Assembly: GCF_013409045.1 (NCBI RefSeq) | Contig: NZ_JACCBT010000001.1 | Coordinates: 7,542,669 to 7,606,668, forward strand | Source of the DNA: Actinomadura citrea | GTDB taxonomy: Bacteria; Actinomycetota; Actinomycetes; Streptosporangiales; Streptosporangiaceae | Reading direction: 5' to 3' | DNA: 64,000 nt | Shown: positions 36,671 to 45,162 of the stretch, one piece after another | Layout: every line of letters begins with the position of its first letter | How positions within the stretch are numbered: position 1 is the first letter of the stretch | Notes under the pieces: model-generated | What the model saw: the letters and a program-made list of their open reading frames with translations, nothing else | What the model was told of the DNA's origin: nothing | The model's database searches: none | Position numbers and translations under genes: made by a program

Positions 36671-37944
36671 TTCACCGTCACCTCCGTGCCCCGGTAGATC
36701 GGCCCGACCAGCACGCTGGACCAGTCCGGCAGCTCCTCGGGGACCTCGTCCAGCGGCGCCCCGGCAAGCTCGTTGACCAGGTCGTTCTCCGACGCCGAGT
36801 TCGCGGGGCCCAGGCCGCTGCCGGCCGCGCCGCCCTGGCCCGGCGCGCCGCCGGCGGGCAGCACCCGCACCCCGTCCCCGGTCCCGAGGTAGGGGACGCC
36901 CGGGCAGCGCGGCCCACCGCCGCCGTCGTAGCGGGGGGCGTCCCTGCCCGGGACGTAGCGGCCCTTACTCGTGACCGGCACGACCAGGCCGTGGACGCCG
37001 TGCTCGTCCGTGCCCTTGCCGAGGACCTTGTTCATCGTCGGGATGAAGCCCGCGAGCGCGCGGAACGTGCAGGGCGCGGCCGGGGCGTAGCGGCGCATCA
37101 GGTCCAGGCTCCCCCGGCTCTCGGTCGCCAGCGCGATGATGTTGCCGGAGTTGGCGCGCAGGAAGTCCTCAAGGTCGGCGGACGATCCCGACACCGCGTC
37201 GTACAGGGTCGCGAGGGCGGTGCGCTGGTCGACGATCGTCCGGCTGGTGACCGTGAAGTCCGTGAGCGCCTGAAGCAGGTCGGGCGCCGCGTCGGAGGCG
37301 TGCTGGGTGAACGCCGCCAGCTCCTGGAGGTTGCGGGCGAGCGCCGGCACCTCCGGGTTGAGCCTGGTCAGGAACGCGTCGAGCTGCTCGAAGTTGCGGC
37401 CGATCTGGTCGCCGCGCCCTTCCAGCGCCCGCGCCATGGCGTTCAGCGTCGCCGAGAGCTTCGCCGGCTGGATGGTGTCGAGCAGGTCCATCGTGTGGTT
37501 GAGGACCTCCGACAGCTCCACCGCGTTCTGGCTGCGGTCCTCGGAGATCACGTCGCCGTCGGCGATCGGCCGTCCCGTCGACCCGGGCGGCGGGACGAGC
37601 GAGACGAACCGGGCGCCGAACACCGTCGTCGGCAGCAGCCGCGCCTGGACGTCCGCCGGGATCCGGTCGGTCACCCCCGGTTTCAGCGCCAGCTCCAGCT
37701 TCGCGCCGGCCCCGTCCGCCCTGATGGACCGGACTTCGCCGACGACGACGCCGCGGACCTTCACGTCCGCCATCGCGTGCATCTCGTGCCCGGCCGTCGA
37801 GGTGCGCAGCGTCACCGTCGTCGCGTCGGTGAACTGCTTGTCGTAGATCGCGATCGACAACCAGACCAGCAGCGCCGGGACGAGCAGGAACGCCACCCCG
37901 GTGAGGCGCTGCCCGACCACGTGCCGGGTGGTTCGCCGAGCCAT
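36667..37944 (-). CDS. mceA: Mce cluster 2 MceA: MCE-family protein
   Basis: The 425-residue subunit has an N-terminal helix (LTGVAFLLVPALLVWLSIAIY). The MCE domain follows (VTLRTSTAGHEMHAMADVKVRGVVVG in strands), then a long helical region and a Gly-rich tail with Cys (PCTFRALAG, GPRCPGVPYLG). Its ATG is preceded by repeated CTGACATGG units, and a gap of 33 bases separates it from yrbE2B. Confidence 0.92.
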   Translation of the reverse strand: MARRTTRHVVGQRLTGVAFLLVPALLVWLSIAIYDKQFTDATTVTLRTSTAGHEMHAMADVKVRGVVVGEVRSIRADGAGAKLELALKPGVTDRIPADVQARLLPTTVFGARFVSLVPPPGSTGRPIADGDVISEDRSQNAVELSEVLNHTMDLLDTIQPAKLSATLNAMARALEGRGDQIGRNFEQLDAFLTRLNPEVPALARNLQELAAFTQHASDAAPDLLQALTDFTVTSRTIVDQRTALATLYDAVSGSSADLEDFLRANSGNIIALATESRGSLDLMRRYAPAAPCTFRALAGFIPTMNKVLGKGTDEHGVHGLVVPVTSKGRYVPGRDAPRYDGGGGPRCPGVPYLGTGDGVRVLPAGGAPGQGGAAGSGLGPANSASENDLVNELAGAPLDEVPEELPDWSSVLVGPIYRGTEVTVK

Positions 37945-37983
37945 GTCAGATCCACCCCATGTCAGTTCGGCCCCATGTCAGCC
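37945..37983 (-). repeat. Three CTGACATGG units at the yrbE2B-mceA junction
   Basis: Read on the minus strand, CTGACATGG occurs three times (twice as CTGACATGGGG) at intervals of 17-18 bases. The first unit carries the yrbE2B stop and the last carries the mceA start. It looks like a short duplication of a stop-start junction that creates spare in-frame or out-of-frame ATGs. Confidence 0.7.
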
Positions 37984-38814
37984 CGTCACCTTCACGGTGG
38001 TCGTGGCACCCCAGATGGCGAGGCTGGCGAAGAAGTCCGTCACGCTGATCAGCACGATCGCGGTGCGGACCGCGCGGCCGACGGCCACGCCCACGCCGGC
38101 GGGGCCGCCGACCGCGCGGTAGCCGTAGTAGCAGTGCGCGAGCACCACCATCACGCTGAAGATCAGCACCTTGGCGAACGAGAGCAGCACGTCCTCGGGG
38201 GCGAGGAAGATGTTGAAGTAGTGGTCGTAGGTGCCGGCCGACTGCCCGTTGAACCAGAGCGTCACCTGTCTGGAGGCCAGATAGGAGCTGAGCAGCCCGA
38301 TGCCGTACAGCGGAACGATCGCGACGGTCCCCGCGATGATCCGGGTGGTGACCAGGTAGGGCACCGACTGGATGCCCATGCCCTCCAGCGCGTCGATCTC
38401 CTCGTTGATCCGCATCGCGCCGAGCTGCGCGGTGAACCCGGCGCCGACCGTCGCCGACAGCGCCAGCCCGGACACCAGGGGGGCGATCTCCCGGGTGTTG
38501 AAGTACGCCGACACGAAGCCGGTGAACGCCGCCGACCCGATCTGGTCGAGCGCGGCGTAGCCGGACAGGCCGACGACGACGCCCGTGAACACCGTCATGC
38601 CGATCATCACGCCGACGGTGCCGCCGATGACGGCGAGCGCGCCGCTGCCGAACGCGACCTCGCCGAGCAGCCGCAGCGACTCGCGCAGGTAGCGGCGCAG
38701 CGCGCGCGGCGTCCACAGCAGCGCCCGGACGTAGAAGCCGAGCTGGTCGCCGGGCTGGTCCAGCCAGGAGACCAGCTTCACCGGGCGGAGGCGGCGAACC
38801 CCGGAGACCGCCAT
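37978..38814 (-). CDS. yrbE2B: Mce cluster 2 YrbE permease B
   Basis: This 278-residue MlaE-family permease has five to six hydrophobic helices, the cytosolic coupling loop NEEIDALEGMGIQSVPYLV (about 138-156) and the motif GGPAGVGVAVGRAVRTA near the end. It is the partner of yrbE2A in the membrane core of the importer. It starts one base beyond the yrbE2A stop. Confidence 0.92.
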   Translation of the reverse strand: MAVSGVRRLRPVKLVSWLDQPGDQLGFYVRALLWTPRALRRYLRESLRLLGEVAFGSGALAVIGGTVGVMIGMTVFTGVVVGLSGYAALDQIGSAAFTGFVSAYFNTREIAPLVSGLALSATVGAGFTAQLGAMRINEEIDALEGMGIQSVPYLVTTRIIAGTVAIVPLYGIGLLSSYLASRQVTLWFNGQSAGTYDHYFNIFLAPEDVLLSFAKVLIFSVMVVLAHCYYGYRAVGGPAGVGVAVGRAVRTAIVLISVTDFFASLAIWGATTTVKVTG

Positions 38815-38815
38815 G

Positions 38816-39604
38816 TCACGCTCCCTTCGGGGGGACGACCTGCAGGTAGATGGCGGTCAGCACGAGGTTGACGAAGAACAGCATCAGGAACGTGATGACG
38901 ACCGACTGGTTGACCGCGTCCCCGACGCCTTTCGGGCCGGCATTCGGGTTCAGGCCGCGGTAGGCGGCCACCACGCCGGCGATGAATCCGAAGATCAGCG
39001 CCTTGAACTCGCCGATGTACAGGTCGGGCAGCTGCGCGAGCGCGGAGAACGAGGCGAGGTAGGCGCCGGGCGTCCCGTCCTGCAGCAGCACGTTGAAGAA
39101 GTAGCCGCCCGCGACCCCGACGACCGAGACCAGGCCGTTCAGCAGCACCGCGACCGCCATGCAGGCGAGGACGCGCGGGACCACGAGGCGCTGAATGGGC
39201 GAGACGCCCATCACCTCCATCGCGTCCATCTCCTCGCGGATCGTCCGGGAGCCGAGGTCCGCGCAGATCGCCGACCCGGCCGCGCCGGAGATCAGCAGCG
39301 CCACGATCAGCGGGCTGGCCTGCTGCACGACGGCGAGGACGCTCGCCCCACCGGTGAGCGACTGCGCGCCGAGCTGCTTGGCCAGCGACCCGACCTGGAG
39401 CGAGATGACCGCGCCGAACGGGATGGACACGAGCGCGGTCGGCAGGATCGACACCGACGCGATGAACCAGAACTGCTGGACCAGCTCGCGGAGCTGGAAC
39501 GGGCGCCGGAACGACAGCGCCAGTACCGTCGCGGCCAGCGCGAAGAGCCGCCCGGTCTGGCGCAGCGCGCCGGCGCCGGGAACGGCGGAGTCAGGTGCCG
39601 CCAC
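38816..39604 (-). CDS. yrbE2A: Mce cluster 2 YrbE permease A
   Basis: This 262-residue MlaE-family permease has the coupling loop REEMDAMEVMGVSPIQRLVV (about 128-147) and the end motif GPKGVGDAVNQSVV. The GTG start at 39604 follows GAAGGAGA with 6-base spacing; upstream frame sequence is antisense to the ATPase gene and was excluded. It lies 68 bases downstream of the ATPase gene and is probably cotranscribed with it. Confidence 0.92.
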   Translation of the reverse strand: MAAPDSAVPGAGALRQTGRLFALAATVLALSFRRPFQLRELVQQFWFIASVSILPTALVSIPFGAVISLQVGSLAKQLGAQSLTGGASVLAVVQQASPLIVALLISGAAGSAICADLGSRTIREEMDAMEVMGVSPIQRLVVPRVLACMAVAVLLNGLVSVVGVAGGYFFNVLLQDGTPGAYLASFSALAQLPDLYIGEFKALIFGFIAGVVAAYRGLNPNAGPKGVGDAVNQSVVITFLMLFFVNLVLTAIYLQVVPPKGA

Positions 39605-39672
39605 GCGCGTCTCCTTCCTCGTGCACACGGGCGTCGCCGCGCGGTGCGGTCGGCTCGTCGGTTCGAGGGCGG

Positions 39673-40662
39673 TCAGTTCGCATCGGGGACGCCGCCCTCC
39701 GGCGCGTGCCTGCGGTTCGCGTAGATCGCCTGCTGCGCCCGGCGGGAGAGGCGCGGCATCATCTCGTCGAGGCGCCGCGCGTGCCGCAGCTCGCCCTGCC
39801 GGGGCGGCGCCCCGGGCGTGGGACGCAGCTGCGGCGGGATCTCCAGGGTGCGTTGGAGGGGCGCGGGGCCGGCGGCCTCGGCGGCGAGCAGCGCGGCGTC
39901 CTTCTCCTCCGACATGCCGATCGGTCCGCGCGTGTCGCCGTGCAGGAACTGCAGGACGGCCGGCTCGTCGCTGGTCAGCAGCGCCTCGCGGGGGCCGAAC
40001 GCGATGAGGTCGCGGCGGTACAGCATGCCGATGTTGTCCGGGACGGTCGCGGCGATGTCGATGTTGTGCGTGACGATCAGCATCGTCGCGTCGATCCGCG
40101 CGTTGACGTCGATCAGCAACTGGGAGATATGCGCCGTGCGGACGGGGTCCAGGCCGGAGTCGGGCTCGTCGCACAGAATGATCTCCGGGTCGAGGACGAG
40201 CGCGCGGGCGAGGCCGGCGCGCTTGCGCATGCCGCCGGAAATCTGGCCGGGCAGTTTGCGCTCCTCGCCGGTGAGGCCGACCATCTCCATCCGCTCCATC
40301 ACGATCCGCCGGATCTCGGACTCCTTCTTGCGGGTGTGCTCGCGGAGCGGGAACGCGATGTTGTCGAACAGCGGCAGCGAGCCGAAGAGCGCGCCGTCCT
40401 GGAACATCAGCCCGAACCGCTTGCGCGCCTCGAACACCTCGCGGTCGCGGTCGTTGACCATGTCGACCCCGCCGATGAGGACGCGGCCCTCCTCCGGCTT
40501 GAGCAGCCCGACGAGCGACTTGAGGAAGACGGTCTTGCCGGTGCCGGAGGGGCCCAGCAGCACGCTCACCTCACCGGGCGGGAGAGTGAGCGTGACATCA
40601 CGCCAGATCGTCTGCCGGCCGAAGACTTTCGTCAGCCCCTCGACGACCACTTCAATTCCCAC
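39673..40662 (-). CDS. mceG: Mce transporter ATPase (MceG/Mkl-like)
   Basis: This 329-residue ABC ATPase has Walker A GPSGTGKT (37-44), Q-loop Q88, signature ISGGM (141-145), Walker B IILCDEP (161-167) and switch His199. The last 80 residues or so are an extension typical of Mkl/MceG proteins, rich in Ala/Pro/Arg. It energises lipid import by YrbE/Mce complexes. As the only such ATPase in the window it heads cluster 2 and could also serve cluster 1, since mycobacterial MceG serves several Mce systems. Confidence 0.93.
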   Translation of the reverse strand: MGIEVVVEGLTKVFGRQTIWRDVTLTLPPGEVSVLLGPSGTGKTVFLKSLVGLLKPEEGRVLIGGVDMVNDRDREVFEARKRFGLMFQDGALFGSLPLFDNIAFPLREHTRKKESEIRRIVMERMEMVGLTGEERKLPGQISGGMRKRAGLARALVLDPEIILCDEPDSGLDPVRTAHISQLLIDVNARIDATMLIVTHNIDIAATVPDNIGMLYRRDLIAFGPREALLTSDEPAVLQFLHGDTRGPIGMSEEKDAALLAAEAAGPAPLQRTLEIPPQLRPTPGAPPRQGELRHARRLDEMMPRLSRRAQQAIYANRRHAPEGGVPDAN

Positions 40663-41118
40663 GACACCACCGCTCGCGCTCGGAAGGAGGTTTCGAGGAC
40701 ATTACGGCGCACTGGACGCAGTATTCAATAGGGGACCACGGGCTCTTCGGCACAATTCGGTAAATGGCCTCAGAAAATTGTCACCGGCTTAGCCTTCCCC
40801 CTCCCTGGAACCGTCACCAGTTGACTACCACTCGGTAACATGAGACCGGCCGACGGCACGCCCGCCCATCCAGGGCACCAGTTTTGTCACCGGCCCAGCA
40901 ACCGAACGTCGTTCTTGTCACATCACGCGCAAAGACGTGGCGCCGTGCGGCCTATCGAACCGAAGACCCTTGCCACCGCCGACTGGCGACTTTATGTTCA
41001 CGGTGTTATCGATCTCATTCCAGGGTGTTCGCCTCCCGTCCGGCACACCCCCATCCAGCGCCGCCGCCAGGAGGGCGCCACGGCGCCGGGCCGGCTCGAT
41101 GTGGAGGTTCGCTTTCCC
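40663..41118. promoter_or_regulatory. Divergent control region between mceG and PucR paralog 3
   Basis: These 456 bases are non-coding. For mceG (minus strand) a possible promoter is TTGAAT (40723-40728) and TAATGT (40699-40704), spacing 18. A 16-bp direct repeat, TTGTCACCGGCTTAGC at 40778-40793 and TTGTCACCGGCCCAGC at 40882-40897 (14 of 16 identical), lies upstream and may be a regulator site. No gene was supported inside. Confidence 0.5.
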
Positions 41119-42345
41119 ATGTCGCAGGCATTAGAATTGTCTGAACACGACCGGAGTCAGACTGACTTCCAAGAATTCCTCGGCCTGCTGCGCGCGGAAC
41201 TGTCCGACGTCACGAACGAGATCGTCACCGAGATCAAGCGGAGCATCCCGGAGTACGACCGGCCCGATCCCGCCTACGACCAGACCCTCCGGCTCTGCGC
41301 CGACATCCTGCTGCCGACCTTCCTGGACCGGATCTCCGATCCGGACGCCTCCACCGACCAGCGCGACGAGACCTGCCGCACCCTCGGCCGCTTCGAGGCC
41401 ATCGAGGGGCGCAGCCTCGACCATCTCCAGGCCGCGGCCCGGATCGCCTTCCACGTCGCGTGGCGCCGGACGGCCGTCCTCGCCGAGCGCGCCCGGGTCC
41501 CCACCTTCGTCGTGTCCGCCGCCGTCGACGCCATGCTCGTCTACCTCGAGGAATCCGTCGCACAGGCCCGCCTCGGCTACCAGCAGGCCACCGGGCACGC
41601 CGACCTGCGCCGCCGCGAGGAGCGGCGCCGGCTGCTGCATCTGATCCTGCAGCGGCCCGCCGTCGTCCCCGAGGCCATCGAGGACCTCGCCAAGTCCACC
41701 GGCTGGTGGCCGCTGCCGGCCGAGGCCACCCTCGTCGCCGTCCATCCCGAGGCGCCCTGCACCCGCTCCGCGCTCGACACCGACATCCTCACCGACTTCG
41801 ACTCGGCGGAACCGTGCCTGCTCGTCCCCGGGCCGCTCACCGCCGACCGGCGGAACATGCTGCGCGCCGCGCTGCCGGACGCCAGCTGCGTCCTCGGCCT
41901 CACCCTGCCGCTGGAACGGGCCGCCCACTCCCTGCGCTGGGCCCGCCGCGTCCTCGACCTCGCCGAGGAGGGCATCATCCCGGACGGTTCCCTCATCCCC
42001 TGCGAGGACCACCTGATGACCATGTGGCTGCTGTCCGATCCGCCGCTGGTCGAGGAGCTCACCCGCCGGCACCTGGAACCACTGCAGGACGTGTCGGACG
42101 GGCAGCGCAGGCGCCTCGTCGAGACGCTCACCGAATCCGTCACCACCCGGGCGACCGCCGTCGACATCGGGGAGCGCCTGAAGATCCACCCGCAGACCGT
42201 CCGGTACCGGCTCCGCCAGTTGGAGGGCTACCTCGGCGACAGCCTCGAGAACGCCGACGCCCGGTTCTCCCTCGACGCCACCCTCCGCGCCGCAAGTCTG
42301 TACGGTCGCCGGCGCGCCCGCCGGGGCCAGCCCGGCGCACGGTGA
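41119..42345 (+). CDS. PucR-type helix-turn-helix regulator, paralog 3 (divergent from mceG)
   Basis: This 408-residue regulator has the same plan as the two at 19.7-22.4 kb: AELSDVTNEIVTEIKRSIPEYDRP near the N-terminus, PCTRSALDTDILTDFDSAEPCLLVPG in the middle and the C-terminal HTH ERLKIHPQTVRYRLRQLEGYLGDSLEN (in parts, about 355-385). ATG 41119 has GGAGG 11 bases upstream. Diverging from mceG, it is the best candidate regulator of mce cluster 2 (inference). Confidence 0.87.
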   Translation: MSQALELSEHDRSQTDFQEFLGLLRAELSDVTNEIVTEIKRSIPEYDRPDPAYDQTLRLCADILLPTFLDRISDPDASTDQRDETCRTLGRFEAIEGRSLDHLQAAARIAFHVAWRRTAVLAERARVPTFVVSAAVDAMLVYLEESVAQARLGYQQATGHADLRRREERRRLLHLILQRPAVVPEAIEDLAKSTGWWPLPAEATLVAVHPEAPCTRSALDTDILTDFDSAEPCLLVPGPLTADRRNMLRAALPDASCVLGLTLPLERAAHSLRWARRVLDLAEEGIIPDGSLIPCEDHLMTMWLLSDPPLVEELTRRHLEPLQDVSDGQRRRLVETLTESVTTRATAVDIGERLKIHPQTVRYRLRQLEGYLGDSLENADARFSLDATLRAASLYGRRRARRGQPGAR

Positions 42346-42451
42346 CCAGGACCCGCCAGGGGCGCGCGTGACGTTCGGGTCACAGGTGGTTCGACAGAGC
42401 GTTATCCTGACCTCCTGGTTACCGGTTCCTGACGGAAAGTCGAAGGGGTCC

Positions 42452-43099
42452 ATGCCGACGTCGACCTGGTTCCGCCTCAACGTCGCCAAGCGCGAACGCG
42501 TGCTCGAAGTGGCGATGCGCGAGTTCGGGGAGCACGGGTACTCGACCGGCAGCCTCAACACGATCGCGCGCGAGGCCGGGATCGCGAAGGGCTCGCTGTT
42601 CCAGTACTTCAGCGACAAGCTGGAGTTCTTCGCGTTCGTGTGCGACGAGGCGTCGCGCCGCATCCGCGAGGAGATGGAGCGCCGCATCGAGCGGATCGAC
42701 TTCGACCAGCCCTTCGACGAGTGGCTGGTCGACGTCCTGTGCGACTGGACCGAGTACATGGCCGACCACCCGCTGGAGCGCGGCGTCACCGCGGCCACGA
42801 ACTTCGAGCTCGACAACGGCGTCCGGTCCGTCGTCCGCGACACGGCCAACCAGCACTACCTGCTGGTCATCCACCCGACGCTGGAGCTGTGGAAGGCGCA
42901 GGGCGCCATCGGGGAGGACGCCGACCTGGAGGTCCTCGCCACCTGGCTGATGATGATCCTGCCGTTCCTCGCGCTCGCCCCGTACTACGACGGCCTCGAC
43001 CCGATCCACGACCTGCGCGGCCGCACCCCGGACCAGCAGCGCCCGGTGATCCGCCAGCTCGTCGCGGGCTTCCGCCCGATGTTCACGCCCGGCAAGTGA
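42452..43099 (+). CDS. TetR-family transcriptional regulator
   Basis: The 215-residue protein has the HTH RVLEVAMREFGEHGYSTGSLNTIAREAGIAKGSLFQYFSDKLEFF (about 15-59, in parts) and a helical ligand domain rich in aromatics. AAGGGG lies 3 bases before the ATG. The neighbours (PucR gene upstream, deazaflavin-type gene convergent) do not fix its target. The conserved pairing GSLFQYFSDK is typical of regulators of lipid or fatty-acid genes, but that is weak evidence. Confidence 0.87.
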   Translation: MPTSTWFRLNVAKRERVLEVAMREFGEHGYSTGSLNTIAREAGIAKGSLFQYFSDKLEFFAFVCDEASRRIREEMERRIERIDFDQPFDEWLVDVLCDWTEYMADHPLERGVTAATNFELDNGVRSVVRDTANQHYLLVIHPTLELWKAQGAIGEDADLEVLATWLMMILPFLALAPYYDGLDPIHDLRGRTPDQQRPVIRQLVAGFRPMFTPGK

Positions 43100-43148
43100 C
43101 GCCCCCGAGGAGGACGTGACGGGCATCCCCGCGCCGTCGCGGATCCGA

Positions 43149-43529
43149 TCAGTCCTCGATCTCGGCCACCAGAAGGTCCATGTGGCGGGCGGCCAGGCGG
43201 GCGGGCGGCGGGAGCTCGGCGGTGTCGGCGGCCGTCAGCACGCGCGGACGGCCGAGCCTGCGGACGCGGCCGAGCCGTTCCACGCCGCCGCGGCCCTCGG
43301 CGAGCAGGTTGCGGACCCAGTCCGCGTCCCGCCCGTACGGCAGCCCGACGATGAGCCGGTCGCCGCTGCGGAACGCGGTCACCGGCGTCCGGTACTCGCG
43401 CCCCGACCTGCGGCCCCGGTGGACGATCATCGCGAAGGGCGGGAGGTAGGGCGCGTAGACGCCCTGCACCCGGTTCGTGACGACCTTGTTGAAGCGGGCG
43501 ACCGATCTCGGCATCAGCGGTTTCACCAT
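43149..43529 (-). CDS. DUF385 deazaflavin (F420)-dependent nitroreductase family protein
   Basis: The 126-residue protein has the split-barrel pattern of F420-dependent DUF385/Ddn-like enzymes: VYAPYLPPFAMIVHRGRRSGREYRTPVTAF (about 24-53, in parts) then DRLIVGLPYGRDADWVRNLLAEG, where the WVRNL stretch is characteristic. It probably reduces or quenches a hydrophobic substrate with reduced F420. AGGAGG lies so close to the ATG that the adjacent GTG (43526) may be the true start. Confidence 0.85.
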   Translation of the reverse strand: MVKPLMPRSVARFNKVVTNRVQGVYAPYLPPFAMIVHRGRRSGREYRTPVTAFRSGDRLIVGLPYGRDADWVRNLLAEGRGGVERLGRVRRLGRPRVLTAADTAELPPPARLAARHMDLLVAEIED

Positions 43530-43615
43530 GCCTCCTGACTAGCACGGCCCTTGACCCACCGCCGCCCATGACCAGCAAGGCCTCCCGCCGGGCATGGCCT
43601 CCCGCCAGGCCCCGC

Positions 43616-45079
43616 TCAATGGGTGAGGACGAACTCCTCCGGCCTGGCCTTGCGGGAGCCGGCCCAGAACTCGAACGTGTGGCCCGGCCAGAGGGTGCGG
43701 TTGACGCCCTGGTCGTCGAGGTACCAGCTGTTGCAGCCGCCCTCGTTCCAGACGGCGCGGCGCAGCCGCCGCTGCAGGCGGTCGTTGAAGCGGCGCGCCG
43801 CCTCCGGCTTCGGCTCGATGGCGTCGGCGCCGGTCTCCTGCATCAGGCGCAGGCAGCTCAGCACGTGCTGGATCTGCACCTCGATCATGAAGACGACGGA
43901 GGTGTGGCCGAGGCCGGTGTTCGGGCCGAGCAGCATGAAGAAGTTCGGCAGGCCGGGGATCGTCGTACCGCGGTGCGCCTCGATGCCGTCCGCCCAGATC
44001 TCCTGGAGCTTGACGCCGTCCCGGCCGGTGACGCGCAGGTCGGTGAGGGCGTCGGTCACCTTGAAGCCGGTGCCGTAGATGATGCAGTCGACCTCGTACT
44101 CGCGCCCGTCCTCGGTGACGACCGAGTTCTCCCGCACCTCGGCGATCCCGGAGGTCTCCACCTCCACGTTGGGACGCGAGAGCGCCGGATAGTAGTCGTT
44201 GGACAGCAGGATCCGCTTGCAGCCGATCGTGTAGTCCGGCGTCACCTTGGCGCGCAGCCCGGGGTCGGCGACCTGGTTGGCGATGTGCCGGCGGGCGATC
44301 TTCTCCTGCGGAGTGGACAGCCGCGGGTCGATCGTGAAGCCGACCGCGCGGGCCTCCAGCGCCCAGTAGATGCCGCCGCGGAACGCGCGGGCGGCGCCCG
44401 GCACCTTCCCGAACACCGCGCGGACGGGCGCGGGGATGGGGACGTCGGGCTTCGGCTGGATCCACGGCGGCGTCCGCTGGAAGACCACGAGCTCGCCCGC
44501 CCGCTTGGCGATCTTCGGCACGAACTGGATCGCGGACGCGCCCGTGCCGATGACGGCGACGCGCTTGCCGGTGAGGTCGTAGGAGTGGTCCCACTCGGCG
44601 GAGTGGAAGGCCGTCCCCTGGAACCGCTCGACGCCCGGCAGGTCCGGGAACGACGGGACGTGCAGCGCGCCGATGCCGGACACGACGGCCTTCGGGGTGA
44701 GGACCGTCCCGTCGGCGAGCGCCACCTTCCAGCGGCGGGCGTCGTCGTCGTACTCCATGGAGTCGACCGCCGCCCCGAACCTGATGTGCTCGCGCACCCG
44801 GTACTTGCCGGCGGTGCGCTCCATGTAGGCGCGGATCTCCGGCTGCGGCGCGAACATCCGCGTCCAGCCCGGGTTCAGCTCGAAGGAGAAGGAGTACATG
44901 TGCGACGGGACGTCGCAGGCACAGCCCGGATAGGTGTTGTCGTGCCAGGTCCCGCCGAGCGCCTCGCTCTTCTCCAGCACGACGAAGTCGTGGAAGCCGG
45001 ACCGCTTGAGCCGGATCGCCATGCCGAGGCCGGCGAAACCGGAGCCGATGATGACGATCGCCGGGGCGCGCTCGCTCAT
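43616..45079 (-). CDS. Baeyer-Villiger-type flavin monooxygenase
   Basis: The 487-residue flavoprotein has the FAD motif GSGFAGLG (12-19), the exact Baeyer-Villiger fingerprint FQGTAFHSAEWD (153-164, FxGxxxHxxxWD) and the NADPH motif VIGTGASAIQ (176-185). Such enzymes insert oxygen next to ketones in steroids, terpenes and other substrates. It has GAGGAGG upstream of the ATG. It diverges from a TetR gene across three phased operator-like repeats, so it is probably repressed by that TetR and induced by its substrate. Confidence 0.9.
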   Translation of the reverse strand: MSERAPAIVIIGSGFAGLGMAIRLKRSGFHDFVVLEKSEALGGTWHDNTYPGCACDVPSHMYSFSFELNPGWTRMFAPQPEIRAYMERTAGKYRVREHIRFGAAVDSMEYDDDARRWKVALADGTVLTPKAVVSGIGALHVPSFPDLPGVERFQGTAFHSAEWDHSYDLTGKRVAVIGTGASAIQFVPKIAKRAGELVVFQRTPPWIQPKPDVPIPAPVRAVFGKVPGAARAFRGGIYWALEARAVGFTIDPRLSTPQEKIARRHIANQVADPGLRAKVTPDYTIGCKRILLSNDYYPALSRPNVEVETSGIAEVRENSVVTEDGREYEVDCIIYGTGFKVTDALTDLRVTGRDGVKLQEIWADGIEAHRGTTIPGLPNFFMLLGPNTGLGHTSVVFMIEVQIQHVLSCLRLMQETGADAIEPKPEAARRFNDRLQRRLRRAVWNEGGCNSWYLDDQGVNRTLWPGHTFEFWAGSRKARPEEFVLTH

Positions 45080-45099
45080 GACCCCTCCTCTCAGATAAC

Positions 45100-45140
45100 C
45101 TACTCGCAGTAAGTTACCGGGAGTAGGTTACTGACGGTAG
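45100..45140. promoter_or_regulatory. Three phased 13-bp operators between the monooxygenase and TetR genes
   Basis: Three copies of YTACYNNNRGTAR occur: CTACTCGCAGTAA (45100-45112), TTACCGGGAGTAG (45114-45126) and TTACTGACGGTAG (45128-45140). Their starts are 14 bases apart, about 1.3 helical turns. Each is an imperfect palindrome. They lie in the 83-base divergent interval, the usual place for a TetR operator. Confidence 0.75.
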
Positions 45141-45162
45141 GTCCAACAGAGGGGATTCTCCT

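Noticed and set aside
42368..42451. Extended N-terminus of the TetR gene
   Set aside because: The AAGGGG site and family length favour ATG 42452; the extension holds promoter-like sequence.
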